DNA of 64,000 nucleotides from Prevotella sp. UBA4330 (GTDB lineage Bacteria > Bacteroidota > Bacteroidia > Bacteroidales > Bacteroidaceae), in assembly GCA_002394385.1 (NCBI GenBank), contig DGTS01000024.1, forward strand, positions 62,001 to 126,000, given 5' to 3'. Within the stretch, counting starts at the first letter, position 1; every line of letters starts with the position of its first letter. A program made the translations under genes and the position numbers. This document shows positions 33,551-41,254 of this stretch, in pieces. The notes below the pieces were generated by a model. That model saw nothing but the letters and a program-made list of their open reading frames with translations. It was not told where the DNA came from and searched no databases.

Positions 33551-33754
33551 ATGGATTGGCAAATGATTATAGTATTGGCAATTGTGTTGCTTGCCGTGGT
33601 TTACGTGGTGATGAGGATTCGGCGCACTGTAAAGCACTCCGACAACCCTTGTTGCAACTGCGGTTGTTGCCAGCAGAGCAAGCACGAGAAGTCGCTTGGC
33701 GGTGGAAAATGCCATTGCGAAGAAATAAATAGCAGCAAAAATTTGCACGTTTAA
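33551..33754 (+). CDS. Small Cys-rich membrane protein (FeoB-associated type)
   Basis: 67 residues from the ATG at 33551; an in-frame start at 33530 falls inside the -7 box. One membrane helix (M-I-I-V-L-A-I-V-L-L-A-V-V-Y-V-V) is followed by basic residues and a Cys cluster (C-C-N-C-G-C-C, about 34-40) and a further C-H-C. This matches small proteins found with the ferrous iron transporter FeoB, yet no feo gene is in the window. It stands alone, 40 bp before tRNA-Cys. Confidence 0.7.
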   Translation: MDWQMIIVLAIVLLAVVYVVMRIRRTVKHSDNPCCNCGCCQQSKHEKSLGGGKCHCEEINSSKNLHV

Positions 33755-33773
33755 AAATAAAACACTACCTTTG
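33742..33773 (+). promoter_or_regulatory. Promoter of tRNA-Cys
   Basis: TTTG (33742-33745) and TACCTTTG (33766-33773), 20 bases apart. The -33 element lies within the last codons of the Cys-rich gene. Confidence 0.7.
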
Positions 33774-33793
33774 CACTCGCTTAATCGAAACAG

Positions 33794-33864
33794 GGTACCT
33801 TGGCCGAGCGGTTAGGTAACGGTCTGCAAAACCGTGTAGAGCAGTTCGACTCTGCTAGGTACCT
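33794..33864 (+). tRNA. tRNA-Cys (anticodon GCA)
   Basis: 71 nt. Acceptor GGTACCT/AGGTACC; anticodon stem ACGGT/ACCGT enclosing CTGCAAA gives GCA. CCA is encoded at 33865-33867. A terminator follows. Confidence 0.94.
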
Positions 33865-33874
33865 CCAACAAGAG

Positions 33875-33908
33875 ATGCTTCTCCAAACATTAAGGAGAAG
33901 CATTTTTT
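33875..33908 (+). terminator. Intrinsic terminator after tRNA-Cys
   Basis: ATGCTTCTCC (33875-33884) pairs with GGAGAAGCAT (33894-33903), followed by a T tract. Confidence 0.85.
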
Positions 33909-33917
33909 GTGTAATTA

Positions 33918-33949
33918 TTTGTGAGTATTGTCTCTTTTTAGTATTTTTG
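33918..33949 (+). promoter_or_regulatory. Promoter of the EFR1 gene, probably giving a leaderless mRNA
   Basis: TTTG (33918-33921) and TATTTTTG (33942-33949) are 20 bases apart. The ATG at 33954 begins 4 bases after the -7 box, at the expected transcription start. Confidence 0.7.
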
Positions 33950-33953
33950 CACC

Positions 33954-34727
33954 ATGATTTTCTATTTCTCGGCAACTGGTAACACACTATGGGCTGCACA
34001 ATTATTGGCTGAAGCCACAGGTGACAGGCTCGTCAACATGGCCGACAAGAACCTTCCCGCAACGTGGAATCTTGCAGAAAACGAGTCTGTTGGTTTCTGT
34101 TTCCCCGTTCATGGATGGCGACCGCCGTTGCTTGTGAGGAGGTTTATTAACGGGCTTCGTGTCAACAATTACCACGACAACTATGTATGGGCGTTGTGTT
34201 CGGCTGGCGACGACATCGGACAGACTATGGAATACCTTGCACGCGACTTGTCTGCCAGAGGATTAGAACTCAATGCTCGCTTCTCGATTATCATGCCCGA
34301 GAGTTACGTGGGACTTCCATTCATGGATGTTGACAAGCCCGAGAAGGAACTCGCCAAGAAGGAAACGGCGAAGAAGATGATATCTAATTATGCCGAAGAC
34401 ATAGCAGACCACAGACGCGGAGTTGTGAAAACGTACAAGGGTCACTGGCCTCGCATCAACAGCCATGTGCTTGGCAGCGCTTTCGTCAAGTGGCTCGTCA
34501 CCGACAAACCGTTCCACGTCGTCGAGAACAAGTGCATTGCATGCGGCACGTGTGCCAGCGTTTGTCCCGTCGGTGACATAAAAGGCGGCAAGGGACTGAT
34601 GCCAGAATGGATACACAACGGGCAGTGCCTGACGTGCTTCAACTGCTATCACCACTGTCCCACTCACGCTATTGAATACGGAAAAAGAACCAAAAACAAA
34701 GGACAATATTATTTTAAATTAAGGTAA
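33954..34727 (+). CDS. EFR1 family flavodoxin-ferredoxin fusion
   Basis: 257 residues. The N-terminal flavodoxin-like domain opens at once with M-I-F-Y-F-S-A-T-G-N-T (FMN phosphate loop), so no other start is possible. The C-terminal part carries two [4Fe-4S] motifs: C-I-A-C-G-T-C-A-S-V-C-P (about 196) and C-L-T-C-F-N-C-Y-H-H-C-P (about 224). EFR1 proteins are presumed cytoplasmic electron carriers; no partner is known. The M6 protease gene starts 5 bp after its stop, so the two share a transcript although no functional link is obvious. Confidence 0.92.
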   Translation: MIFYFSATGNTLWAAQLLAEATGDRLVNMADKNLPATWNLAENESVGFCFPVHGWRPPLLVRRFINGLRVNNYHDNYVWALCSAGDDIGQTMEYLARDLSARGLELNARFSIIMPESYVGLPFMDVDKPEKELAKKETAKKMISNYAEDIADHRRGVVKTYKGHWPRINSHVLGSAFVKWLVTDKPFHVVENKCIACGTCASVCPVGDIKGGKGLMPEWIHNGQCLTCFNCYHHCPTHAIEYGKRTKNKGQYYFKLR

Positions 34728-34732
34728 AAATT

Positions 34733-37000
34733 ATGAAGAAGGAAATGAGAAGGCTTACTCTGATAGCCGTTTCAATGCTTGTATGCATTGCCACATGGGG
34801 CGTGAAGGTGCATCCAGGACCAGCACTTATCACACAAAGCGACGGCACCGAGATAATGGTTTATGCCTATGGTGACTGCGACAACCATTGGTACACCACG
34901 GCCGACGGCGTATTGCTCTATCACGAGGGGTTCGACTATTATGTGGCAAAGGTTGATGCCGAAGGCAAACTCATGCCTACTAAGCAACTCGCTCACGAGA
35001 TGAAACAGAGAAGCGCAGCCGAAGTGAAACTGGTGAAGGCGCAAAACCGCAAACTTTTCTATGACAAGAAGAAGGAAACAAGTGCACGCCTAGCAGCGAG
35101 AAAAGAGCCCGTTGAGAATGACGAAACGCTCTTCTTCCACACCGGAAGTCCCAAGGCGTTGGTCATCCTGGCTGAGTTCACCGATAGCGTTTTCAAAGAT
35201 TCCGACCCCAAGAGTGTTTTCGAGCAGTATCTGAATGCCGACGTGATAGACAATACCGTGGGAAATGGTACTGTTGGACGTAACTACGGCAGCGTCAAGA
35301 AGTATTTCTCCGACATGAGTTACGGCACGTTCACGCCGCAATTCGATATCTATGGACCCGTGAAACTCTCGCATAATCTGAAGTATTACGGCGAGGGTAA
35401 AAGGGACCGCATGGACAGGCTGATACCTGAAGTGTGCCAACTGGCCAACGTGCAGATAGACTTCTCGCAATACGACGAGAACAACGACGGAAAGGTTGAC
35501 CTCGTTTACATCATCTGCGCGGGCTACTCTGCGTCGTGGGCACAAAACTCTTCCGACTGCATCTGGCCAAAATCGGGCTGCGCGGCTAACTATAGCAAGT
35601 CCGACTTCGGCGTTTACGACGGCAAGGCAGTTTATCGCTTCGGTGTACATACCGAACTGAACGCATATCCAAGAGCATTCAGCCAGCCATATAGAATCAA
35701 CGGCGTGGGACTCTTCTGCCACGAGTTCTCTCATTGCATGGGTCTGCCCGACATCTATCCTACCGACGATGCGGCGCAGAATGCATTCAATCCGGGAATG
35801 GAATACTGGGATGTTATGGACGGCGGAGAGTATGTTTACAACGGCTACTACCCCACCGAATATACCGCATGGGAACGTGAGGCAATGGGATGGTTCGCCA
35901 TTGACACTCTGAAAACCACCCAGAAGGGAAACATCGCGCTCGGAAACATAAACAACGGAGGCAAGGCTTACCGAATAGTCAACGAAAAATCGGATGGAGG
36001 AAAAGAATATCTCATTCTGCAATACATCCAGAAAACAGGCTGGAATTATCGTCTGCCAGGTCACGGAATGATAGTCACTCATGTCGATTACGATGCTGAT
36101 GCCTTCTCGTTGAACTCAAATTCGGTGAACGACACGATAGGACACTCGCGTATGACGGTAATCCCCGCCGACGGCGAATACATCAGTTCGTACGATAAAA
36201 ACAACAAAAGCATCTACACACAAAGCATGGAGGGCGACCCCTTCCCAGGCACATCAAACACCACCGAACTCGACACCATTCCGTGGTACACAGGCAAAGA
36301 CGGCTCCAAGCCGTTGCTCAACATCGCCGAGAACACATCGGCGGCAAACCCAGGCATCACCTTCGACTACATCGTTCCTAACGACGTGTTCGAAGAGAAA
36401 GAAGGAAGTGCCATTGACAGCATCTTCGTCAACGCCATCAACACCGGCAACATGACACTTGAGAATGCTATTGCCACAACATACGCCAACGGCGATTATC
36501 TCATCGAGGCTACCGACTTCAACAACGCCAAGATATTATTCGCCGACGCCATAGACATCAGCGAGCGCGACTCTCTGCACCTTAACGTCTTCGCATACGA
36601 AGACCTTGACCTGAAAGTGGAACTCGTCTTCGACTACGGCAACAACACATCTAACGGTGTAAAGAGAAACATCAATGCCAATATTGCCGACGACGGCACG
36701 GCAAGCATCACCGCAAAGCAATGGAACAACATTGACCTGGCGATAGAGAAACTTGCTCCCGAATCCGCCGACCTCACCAAATTGAAAGGCATCAGCCTCA
36801 CTGGCGGCAACGGCAAGACACTGTTCCTGAACAACATCTTCTTCTTCGGCGAACTGCCCAACGGCATCTCGGAAATACAGAACGACACAGTTAAGGGCGA
36901 AAAGATATACACCATCAGCGGCATGCGTCTCAACCAGAGCCGTGATAGTCTGAAGAAGGGAATATATATCATCAACGGAAAGAAGGTGATTGTTAACTAA
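34733..37000 (+). CDS. Secreted M6-family metalloprotease
   Basis: 755 residues. A signal peptide (M-K-K-E-M-R-R-L-T-L-I-A-V-S-M-L-V-C) leads into an N-terminal region (about 25-120) and then the M6 catalytic domain (about 135-420). The zinc site is H-E-F-S-H-C-M-G-L-P-D (about 330-340). The remaining 300 residues are beta-rich. The C-terminus (about 715-755, G-E-K-I-Y-T-I-S-G-M-R, then K-K-G-I-Y-I-I-N-G-K-K-V) is the Prevotella-type terminal domain seen on exported proteins and suggests type IX secretion. A strong hairpin follows at 37021-37057. Confidence 0.9.
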   Translation: MKKEMRRLTLIAVSMLVCIATWGVKVHPGPALITQSDGTEIMVYAYGDCDNHWYTTADGVLLYHEGFDYYVAKVDAEGKLMPTKQLAHEMKQRSAAEVKLVKAQNRKLFYDKKKETSARLAARKEPVENDETLFFHTGSPKALVILAEFTDSVFKDSDPKSVFEQYLNADVIDNTVGNGTVGRNYGSVKKYFSDMSYGTFTPQFDIYGPVKLSHNLKYYGEGKRDRMDRLIPEVCQLANVQIDFSQYDENNDGKVDLVYIICAGYSASWAQNSSDCIWPKSGCAANYSKSDFGVYDGKAVYRFGVHTELNAYPRAFSQPYRINGVGLFCHEFSHCMGLPDIYPTDDAAQNAFNPGMEYWDVMDGGEYVYNGYYPTEYTAWEREAMGWFAIDTLKTTQKGNIALGNINNGGKAYRIVNEKSDGGKEYLILQYIQKTGWNYRLPGHGMIVTHVDYDADAFSLNSNSVNDTIGHSRMTVIPADGEYISSYDKNNKSIYTQSMEGDPFPGTSNTTELDTIPWYTGKDGSKPLLNIAENTSAANPGITFDYIVPNDVFEEKEGSAIDSIFVNAINTGNMTLENAIATTYANGDYLIEATDFNNAKILFADAIDISERDSLHLNVFAYEDLDLKVELVFDYGNNTSNGVKRNINANIADDGTASITAKQWNNIDLAIEKLAPESADLTKLKGISLTGGNGKTLFLNNIFFFGELPNGISEIQNDTVKGEKIYTISGMRLNQSRDSLKKGIYIINGKKVIVN

Positions 37001-37020
37001 TCGCATTCCAATTGATGCTT

Positions 37021-37057
37021 AATCGCGGAGTGATTAGACCCTAATCACTCCGCGATT
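37021..37057 (+). terminator. 17-bp perfect stem after the M6 protease gene
   Basis: 37021-37037 pairs perfectly with 37041-37057 around the loop ACC (stem core GCGGAGTGATTAG), followed by TTGTAT. Placement fits a terminator, but the T tract is short and the same core recurs at 28271-28293, so it may also be a dispersed repeat. Confidence 0.65.
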
Positions 37058-37096
37058 TGTATATCATTCAGAGTGCGATTCATATATAAAACAGAG
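37055..37096. repeat. 23-bp intergenic repeat, third locus
   Basis: One clear copy at 37074-37096 (core TTCATATATAAAACAGAG) with a degenerate one before it. AAAGATATGC/GCGAAAGAC words follow to about 37165, beyond which the yggS gene ends at 37192. Confidence 0.7.
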
Positions 37097-37191
37097 TGCG
37101 AAAGATATGCTTTCGAGAAGCGAAAGACATTCTCTGGGAAAACAAAAGATATGCTTCCGGAAGTTAGAAGCATATCTTTACGTTTTTATTA

Positions 37192-37866
37192 TCAATACAC
37201 TCTGGGCCCGAAGATGGATGTGCCGATGCGCACCATTGTTGTGCGGCACTTCAGGGCGATGGGATAGTCGTGGCTCATGCCCCATGAGCGCTCGCAGAAC
37301 GAGGGGTCGTCGGCGAAGTGCTTGGCCTTCATCTCGTCGAAGAAGTCGGCGGCAAGAGTCATCTCGCGACGTATAATGTCGTCGTCATCGACATTACTTG
37401 CCATCATCATAAGCCCGCAGATGCGCACGTTGTGGAGTTGTCTCCACTCTCCGCCGTCAAGCATCTCACGGCATGCGTCAAGCGAGAATCCGTACTTAGT
37501 CTCCTCCTCGGCGATGTGCAGTTCGAGGAGCACGTTGATGACGCGGTTGTTCTTCAGCGCCTGCTTGTTAATCTCGCGTAGCAGTTTCATGGAATCTACG
37601 GCGTCAATCATGTGGATGTAGGGCGCAATGTACTTCACCTTGTTTGTCTGCAGGTGTCCTATGAAATGCCACTCTATGTCCTTGGGCAGGACATCTACTT
37701 TCTGCCTGATTTCCTGCTCGTGGCTCTCTCCGAAGATGCGCTGCCCCTCGTCGTATGCCGCCATGATGTAGTCTGCGGGATGATATTTGCTTACGGCGAC
37801 GAGTTTCACGCCTTCGGGCAGGTCGTTGAGTATTTTCCTTAGATTCCCCTTGACATCGTAATCCAT
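37192..37866 (-). CDS. YggS family pyridoxal-phosphate homeostasis protein
   Basis: 224 residues, single-domain alanine-racemase-like barrel. V-A-V-S-K-Y-H (PLP-binding Lys, about 27), F-G-E-S-H-E-Q-E, W-H-F-I-G-H-L-Q-T-N-K (about 67) and the C-terminal W-G-M-S-H-D-Y-P-I-A are the family blocks (the last usually reads L-S-M-G-M-S-x-D). It binds PLP without known catalysis and balances vitamin B6 and amino-acid pools. It follows the DUF4494 gene by 12 bp. Confidence 0.93.
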   Translation of the reverse strand: MDYDVKGNLRKILNDLPEGVKLVAVSKYHPADYIMAAYDEGQRIFGESHEQEIRQKVDVLPKDIEWHFIGHLQTNKVKYIAPYIHMIDAVDSMKLLREINKQALKNNRVINVLLELHIAEEETKYGFSLDACREMLDGGEWRQLHNVRICGLMMMASNVDDDDIIRREMTLAADFFDEMKAKHFADDPSFCERSWGMSHDYPIALKCRTTMVRIGTSIFGPRVY

Positions 37867-37878
37867 ATCGCTAAGGTG

Positions 37879-38379
37879 TTATTGTTGCTCGTATTCTGGC
37901 TTTTCTTCTGCTTTGTTCTCTGTTTTCTTGTCGGCTCCGGTATATTCGTAAACATCCATTATCTGTGTCTCGGCAAGGCTTGCCACTACATAGTCGCTCA
38001 TAGTGGTACCCATTACCGCATCAACATTCTTGAGTGCCGACTGTAGTGAACCTCCCTGCACGAGATAGGTAACGGTGGAGCGTTTCTCCTTTCCGCTCTT
38101 TTCATCGATGGTTATGAACTGAAGTTTTGCCTTATACCAGCGGTCATCGGCGGGAGCGTCGCTGAAGAAGATTTCTCCATAGGCTGCCGGCTTGATGTCG
38201 GTGACGTCGAACTCACCGCTAATATATGCCGACGACTCCTCTGTTATGCGCTGCTCTGCCTCGCTGAAACTGAGGGCGTCAACCACATATTGTTCTGTAA
38301 CTTTCTTCTGCTGACCGTCTTCCATCATCTTCTCGTAACGGATTTTGGTCTCAAACCATTTAGATGTTCTGCTTCTCAT
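37879..38379 (-). CDS. DUF4494 family protein
   Basis: 166 residues from the ATG at 38379 (M-R-S-R-T-S-K-W-F-E-T-K-I-R-Y). An in-frame ATG at 38418 lies inside the -7 box (38416-38423). The family is small, soluble and uncharacterised in Bacteroidetes; V-V-D-A-L-S-F-S-E-A-E-Q-R-I-T-E-E and T-Y-L-V-Q-G-G-S-L are recognisable segments. It ends with a Glu/Lys-rich tail. It is coupled to yggS. Confidence 0.85.
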   Translation of the reverse strand: MRSRTSKWFETKIRYEKMMEDGQQKKVTEQYVVDALSFSEAEQRITEESSAYISGEFDVTDIKPAAYGEIFFSDAPADDRWYKAKLQFITIDEKSGKEKRSTVTYLVQGGSLQSALKNVDAVMGTTMSDYVVASLAETQIMDVYEYTGADKKTENKAEEKPEYEQQ

Positions 38380-38415
38380 ATATGTTTTAAATATCTTGTT
38401 ATTCAATTTGGAGGG

Positions 38416-38447
38416 CAAAAGTAATCAAAAATCCACACCGAACCAAA
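38416..38447 (-). promoter_or_regulatory. Promoter of DUF4494-yggS
   Basis: TACTTTTG (38416-38423) on the minus strand with TTTG (38444-38447) 20 bases upstream. Confidence 0.65.
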
Positions 38448-38517
38448 TATCTCGCGCCTTTATTTTTAGCAACCATGATTAAAAGCAGATGTGAGCGGGA
38501 GAAAAACGGAAATAAAA

Positions 38518-38549
38518 TTTGGTGTTTATTGCAATTAATCGTAATTTTG
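38518..38549 (+). promoter_or_regulatory. Promoter of the aminotransferase gene
   Basis: TTTG (38518-38521) and TAATTTTG (38542-38549), 20 bases apart. Confidence 0.7.
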
Positions 38550-38587
38550 CAAGCGGAAAGCGAAAATTATACATTTACCAATAAAGT

Positions 38588-39790
38588 ATGCCACAAATAT
38601 CAGTGCGAGGAATAGAGATGCCCGAATCGCCTATCAGGAAACTGGCACCTCTGGCAGCAGCAGCAAAAAAACGCGGTACACGGGTGTACCATCTGAACAT
38701 CGGCCAGCCCGACTTGCCTACCCCGAAGGTGGCTCTCGACGCCATAAAGAATGTTGACAGGGATATTCTGGAGTATTCACCCTCACAGGGCTATCTTAGT
38801 TACAGAGAGAAACTGGTTGGCTATTATGCCAAGTACAACATAAACGTCACCCCCGACGACATCATCATTACGTGCGGAGGCTCGGAGGCCGTGCTCTTCG
38901 CCTTCATGTCATGCCTGAACCCAGGCGATGAGATTATCGTGCCCGAACCAGCCTATGCCAACTACATGGCGTTTGCTATCTCGGCGGGAGCGAAGATAAG
39001 AACCATAGCGACCACTATAGAGGAAGGCTTCTCTCTGCCTAAGGTGGAGAAGTTTGAGGAACTCATCAACGAGCGTACGCGCGCGATACTTATCTGTAAT
39101 CCCAACAACCCTACGGGTTATCTATACACTCGCCGCGAGATGAACCAGATTCGCGATCTCGTGAAGAAGTACGACCTCTATCTCTTCTCTGATGAGGTAT
39201 ATCGCGAGTATATATATACTGGTTCGCCATACATCTCTGCCTGCCATCTGGAAGGCATCGAGGAGAACGTTGTTCTAATAGACTCGGTGTCGAAGCGATA
39301 CTCAGAGTGCGGCATCAGAATTGGCGCGCTGATAACCAAGAACAAGGAGATAAGGAAGGCGGTGATGAAGTTCTGCCAGGCGCGTCTGTCGCCACCGCTC
39401 ATCGGACAGTTGGTGGCCGAAGCCTCGCTCGACACTCCTGAGGAGTATATGCGCGACGTTTACGACGAGTATGTGGAACGCCGCAAATGTCTCATCGACG
39501 GGCTAAACCGCATACCTGGCGTCTATTCGCCCATTCCGATGGGAGCATTCTACACTGTGGCGAAACTCCCTGTCGATGACTCCGAGAAGTTCTGCCGCTG
39601 GTGTCTCGAAGAGTTTGAGTATGAGGGCGAGACCGTCATGATGGCTCCCGCAAGTGGTTTCTACACCACTCCGGGCGCGGGCATCAACCAGGTGCGCATT
39701 GCCTACGTTCTGAAGAAGAAAGACCTTGAGCGCGCCCTCTTCGTTCTGCAGAAGGCACTTGAGGCATATCCGGGAAGAACAGACGACTAA
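38588..39790 (+). CDS. PLP-dependent aminotransferase (aspartate aminotransferase-like, class I)
   Basis: 400 residues. Fold-type I blocks: L-N-I-G-Q-P-D-L-P-T-P (about 37), C-N-P-N-N-P-T-G (about 170), S-D-E-V-Y-R-E-Y (about 202), and the PLP-lysine motif S-V-S-K-R-Y-S-E-C-G-I-R-I-G (Lys at about 237). It belongs to the group of aspartate/aromatic-type transaminases; the amino-acid substrate is not fixed by these motifs. The downstream permease gene starts 3 bp after its stop. Confidence 0.9.
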   Translation: MPQISVRGIEMPESPIRKLAPLAAAAKKRGTRVYHLNIGQPDLPTPKVALDAIKNVDRDILEYSPSQGYLSYREKLVGYYAKYNINVTPDDIIITCGGSEAVLFAFMSCLNPGDEIIVPEPAYANYMAFAISAGAKIRTIATTIEEGFSLPKVEKFEELINERTRAILICNPNNPTGYLYTRREMNQIRDLVKKYDLYLFSDEVYREYIYTGSPYISACHLEGIEENVVLIDSVSKRYSECGIRIGALITKNKEIRKAVMKFCQARLSPPLIGQLVAEASLDTPEEYMRDVYDEYVERRKCLIDGLNRIPGVYSPIPMGAFYTVAKLPVDDSEKFCRWCLEEFEYEGETVMMAPASGFYTTPGAGINQVRIAYVLKKKDLERALFVLQKALEAYPGRTDD

Positions 39791-39793
39791 ACA

Positions 39794-41041
39794 ATGAATT
39801 TCCCCCTGTTCATAGCACGCAAGATTTACAATGACAAGGGCGACAAGCATCAGGTGAGCCGCCCTGCCATCCGTATTGCTACGATAGGCGTGGCGATAGG
39901 TCTTGCCGTTATGATAATCAGCGTCAGTGTAGTGCTAGGATTCAAGCACACCATTAGGGACAAGGTGATAGGTTTCGGATGTCATATCACCGTTGCCGAC
40001 TTCCTTGCCCTGCAGGAGGAGCGCCCCTACCCCATCTGCATCGACGACAGCATGATGAATGTGCTTAAAGGTGTCAAAGGCGTGAAGCATGTCCAGCGAT
40101 ACGCCATGAAGCAGGGCATACTGAAAACCGACAGCGACTTCATGGGCGTGATGTTCAAGGGAGTCGCCGAGGAGTATGACACCACATTCATACACCAGAA
40201 CATGGTGGAGGGCACAATACCAAAGTTCTCGTCGAAGGCAAGCAGCAACAAGATTCTGATATCGAGGATGACCGCCGACAAACTGAAACTGAAACTCGGC
40301 GACAAGGTGTTCACTTACTTCATAGACAACAACGACGTAAGGGCAAGGAAGTTCAGCATCGCGGGAATATACCAGACAAACCTTACGCGATTTGACAAGA
40401 TAATCTGCTTCTGCGACCTATACACCTCGGTGAAACTCAACGGATGGGAAGAGGGACAGGTGAGCGGAACCGAACTTACCGTAAATGACTACAATCTGCT
40501 GAAGGAAACAGAAGACGACGTCGTGAGAAAAGTGAACCGCACAACAGACAAATACGGCCAGACATTCTCCTCGTCAACGGTGGAACAGATGAATCCGCAG
40601 ATATTCACATGGCTCGACCTTCTCGACCTGAACGTATGGATAATACTTGCGCTGATGATATGCGTGGCGGGCATCACCATGATTTCGGGTCTCCTTATTA
40701 TAATATTAGAACGCACCAACATGATTGGTGTAATTAAGGCGCTCGGCGCAAGGAACCGAACGATAAGGCATACCTTCCTGTGGTTCGCCGTCTTCATCAT
40801 AGGCAGAGGAATGCTCTGGGGCAACATCGTAGGCATAGGGCTCATTGCACTCCAGCATTACACGGGCATCGTATCGCTCGACCCTTCTACCTATTATGTA
40901 AGCACCGTGCCGGTAGAGTTCAATTTCCTTATCATATTGGCCATCAACATTGCAACACTCGTTGTCAGCGTGCTCGCCCTGATAGCCCCCAGTTATCTCA
41001 TCTCGTTCATACATCCTGCCAAGTCGATGAGATACGAGTAA
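39794..41041 (+). CDS. FtsX/LolE-like ABC transporter permease
   Basis: 415 residues, MacB/LolCE layout: an N-terminal membrane helix (about 27-50, I-G-V-A-I-G-L-A-V-M-I-I-S-V), a periplasmic domain (about 50-270), and three C-terminal helices (about 280-400; I-I-L-A-L-M-I-C-V-A-G-I-T-M-I-S-G, then I-G-V-I-K-A-L-G-A). The P-A-K-S-M-R-Y-E end is typical of Bacteroidetes LolE-like proteins. It probably moves lipoproteins or lipids from the inner membrane; its ATPase is not encoded next to it. Confidence 0.87.
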   Translation: MNFPLFIARKIYNDKGDKHQVSRPAIRIATIGVAIGLAVMIISVSVVLGFKHTIRDKVIGFGCHITVADFLALQEERPYPICIDDSMMNVLKGVKGVKHVQRYAMKQGILKTDSDFMGVMFKGVAEEYDTTFIHQNMVEGTIPKFSSKASSNKILISRMTADKLKLKLGDKVFTYFIDNNDVRARKFSIAGIYQTNLTRFDKIICFCDLYTSVKLNGWEEGQVSGTELTVNDYNLLKETEDDVVRKVNRTTDKYGQTFSSSTVEQMNPQIFTWLDLLDLNVWIILALMICVAGITMISGLLIIILERTNMIGVIKALGARNRTIRHTFLWFAVFIIGRGMLWGNIVGIGLIALQHYTGIVSLDPSTYYVSTVPVEFNFLIILAINIATLVVSVLALIAPSYLISFIHPAKSMRYE

Positions 41042-41045
41042 ATAC

Positions 41046-41107
41046 CCGAAGTCCCGAACTCCCTGAACTCCTGAACTCCCTGAACTTCTGAACTCCCCGA
41101 ACTCCTT
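41046..41107. repeat. Short tandem repeat (CCTGAACTCC words)
   Basis: Irregular copies of CCCTGAACTC after the permease gene. The remaining gap to 41200 is AT-rich with no other signal. Confidence 0.7.
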
Positions 41108-41200
41108 GTTCAATTTTTCCGTTTTAATGTTCTCAAATAAGCATAATTGATGCTTATAAGATAAATATGTACATTTAAACAAAAAAACTGCACAAAATAT

Positions 41201-41231
41201 TTTGAAATGTGCAAATAACATCTTACCTTTG
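41201..41231 (+). promoter_or_regulatory. Promoter of the acyl-CoA ligase pair
   Basis: TTTG (41201-41204) and TACCTTTG (41224-41231), 19 bases apart. Confidence 0.7.
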
Positions 41232-41254
41232 CACAAAATTAAGAAAATTGTGCA

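Noticed and set aside
35090..36082. A 330-codon minus-strand frame inside the M6 protease gene
   Set aside because: The protease frame carries the zinc motif and family features; the antisense frame does not.
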